A DNA stretch of 14,997 nucleotides from positions 1 through 14,997 of the forward strand of contig VBAO01000075.1 in the NCBI GenBank assembly GCA_005883865.1. Direction: 5' to 3'. Every line of letters begins with the position of its first letter. Position 1 is the first letter of the stretch. Under the pieces are notes generated by a model. It saw only the letters and a list, made by a program, of their open reading frames with translations, was not told where the DNA came from and did no database searches. The DNA is from Candidatus Segetimicrobium genomatis. GTDB taxonomy: Bacteria > Sysuimicrobiota > Sysuimicrobiia > Sysuimicrobiales > Segetimicrobiaceae. A program made the position numbers and the translations under genes. Positions 14,165 to 14,997 of this stretch are shown in pieces.

Positions 14165-14997
14165 CACCCCTCGGTCGTCCCGCGCGGCAGCGGCGCGGGC
14201 ATCCCGGCGGCTCTCCCGGCGGATCGCGCGCTGGGGCGCGAGCGGCCTCGTGGGCACCGCGCTCATGGGGACCCTGGCGCTCGTCGCGGCTGTTGGTCCC
14301 GCGCTCACGGGGAACCCGATGCGGATGGACGTCCCGGTCCGGCTCCAGCCGCCTTCGTTCGCCCACCTCATGGGGACCGACCAGTTCGGGAGGGATATCC
14401 TGACCCGGGTGGTGCACGGCGCGCGCATCTCGCTCGGCGCCGGCGTCGGCGTGGTCCTCGTCGGGCTCGGCCTTGGACTGACGCTCGGCGTGCTCGCCGC
14501 GTACCGCGGGGGCGCCTTTGGGCTCGGCGTCATGAGCCTCGTGGACATCATGTTGGCGCTGCCGGGCGTGCTCCTGGCGATCGTGATCGCCGCGCTCCTC
14601 TCCCCCCGCCTGACGACGGCGATCGTCGCGGTCGGGGTCGTCACCATTCCTTACTACGCACGGTTGGTCTGGAGCGTCACGCAGGCCGTTCGCCTCCGTG
14701 AATACGTGGATGCCGCGAGGGCGGCGGGCGCGTCGGATGCCCGCATCATCGCCCGCCATATCCTCCCGGGGATCCTGCCGCCCGCATTGGTGCAGGCGAC
14801 GCTGGGCGTTGGGAACGGCATCCTTTCGGTGTCGGCGTTGAGCTTCCTGGGCGTCGGGGCGCAGCCCCCCACACCCGAGTGGGGGCTGATGCTCAGCGAG
14901 GCGCAGCGATTCATCCTCGTCGCCCCGCACATGGGGATCTTTCCCGGCCTCGGCATCATGATGGCCGTGCTCAGTTTCAACCTCATCGGCGACGGCC
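14133..14997 (+). CDS. ABC transporter permease, DppC/OppC type (partial, runs off the right edge)
   Basis: The first 288 codons of the partner permease. From ATG at 14133 the protein has an Arg/Ser-rich cytoplasmic head of about 38 residues, then a first membrane helix around GLVGTALMGTLALVAAVGP. The DppC hallmark HLMGTDQFGRDILTRVVHGA follows. Further helices follow, with the EAA loop REYVDAARAAGASDARIIA and then HILPGILPPALV. LSFLGVGAQPPTPEWG is another family signature. Only the last helix end is missing. ATG 14133 is the first start after an in-frame stop at 14127-14129 and overlaps the DppB gene by 32 bases. GTG at 14250 is an alternative that would remove the basic head. There is no clear ribosome binding site, so translation may be coupled to DppB. 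Confidence 0.9.
   Translation, partial: MLSSTHGFGTDTPRSSRAAAARASRRLSRRIARWGASGLVGTALMGTLALVAAVGPALTGNPMRMDVPVRLQPPSFAHLMGTDQFGRDILTRVVHGARISLGAGVGVVLVGLGLGLTLGVLAAYRGGAFGLGVMSLVDIMLALPGVLLAIVIAALLSPRLTTAIVAVGVVTIPYYARLVWSVTQAVRLREYVDAARAAGASDARIIARHILPGILPPALVQATLGVGNGILSVSALSFLGVGAQPPTPEWGLMLSEAQRFILVAPHMGIFPGLGIMMAVLSFNLIGDG

Noticed and set aside
13127..14647. A 506-codon minus-strand frame opposite the permease genes
   Set aside because: The translation is low-complexity, rich in Arg, His, Asp and Gly, and lies opposite two permeases with clear family signatures.

Overview
The window is a GC-rich, densely coded bacterial chromosome segment with no gene-free stretch longer than about 150 bases. 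I saw no RNA gene, insertion sequence, CRISPR array or phage gene. Base composition and gene families suggest a free-living soil or sediment bacterium, but no phylogenetic marker is present and I cannot name the phylum.

Left part, minus strand (1-4680). An apparent four-gene operon reads right to left: an aldo/keto reductase, a small FMN/F420-type split-barrel oxidoreductase, a stand-alone LigD 3'-phosphoesterase domain, and an ATP-dependent DNA ligase that runs off the left edge. The last two are the PE and LIG modules of the end-joining enzyme LigD, here encoded as two proteins whose genes overlap by 4 bases (GTGA). Upstream of this operon lies a copper/silver P1B-type ATPase of the CopB class, with a histidine-rich N-terminus and a CPH motif. 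Its sampled GC content is lower than that of the catabolic genes to its right, and no copper regulator or chaperone adjoins it.

A 148-base divergent intergenic region (4681-4828) separates this from the right part.

Right part, plus strand (4829-14997). Ten genes run in one direction with very small gaps or overlaps: a D-2-hydroxyacid dehydrogenase, a DapA-superfamily lyase with unusual active-site substitutions, a class I/II aminotransferase, an ACC deaminase/D-cysteine desulfhydrase-family enzyme, a short M29-type metallopeptidase-like protein, a RidA-family deaminase, a second and divergent desulfhydrase-family paralogue, a Tat-type peptide-binding protein, and two DppB/DppC-type permeases (the second cut by the right edge). 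The most economical reading is a transport-plus-catabolism operon for an unidentified peptide-like or amino-acid-like compound. The transporter imports it, the M29-like protein may hydrolyse it, the PLP enzymes deaminate or eliminate groups from it with RidA clearing reactive enamines, and the aldolase-fold and hydroxyacid dehydrogenase enzymes handle the resulting 2-oxo acids. The enzyme families are clear from motifs; the substrate is not. Two GC-rich hairpins flank the binding-protein gene and may set its expression relative to the enzymes and permeases.
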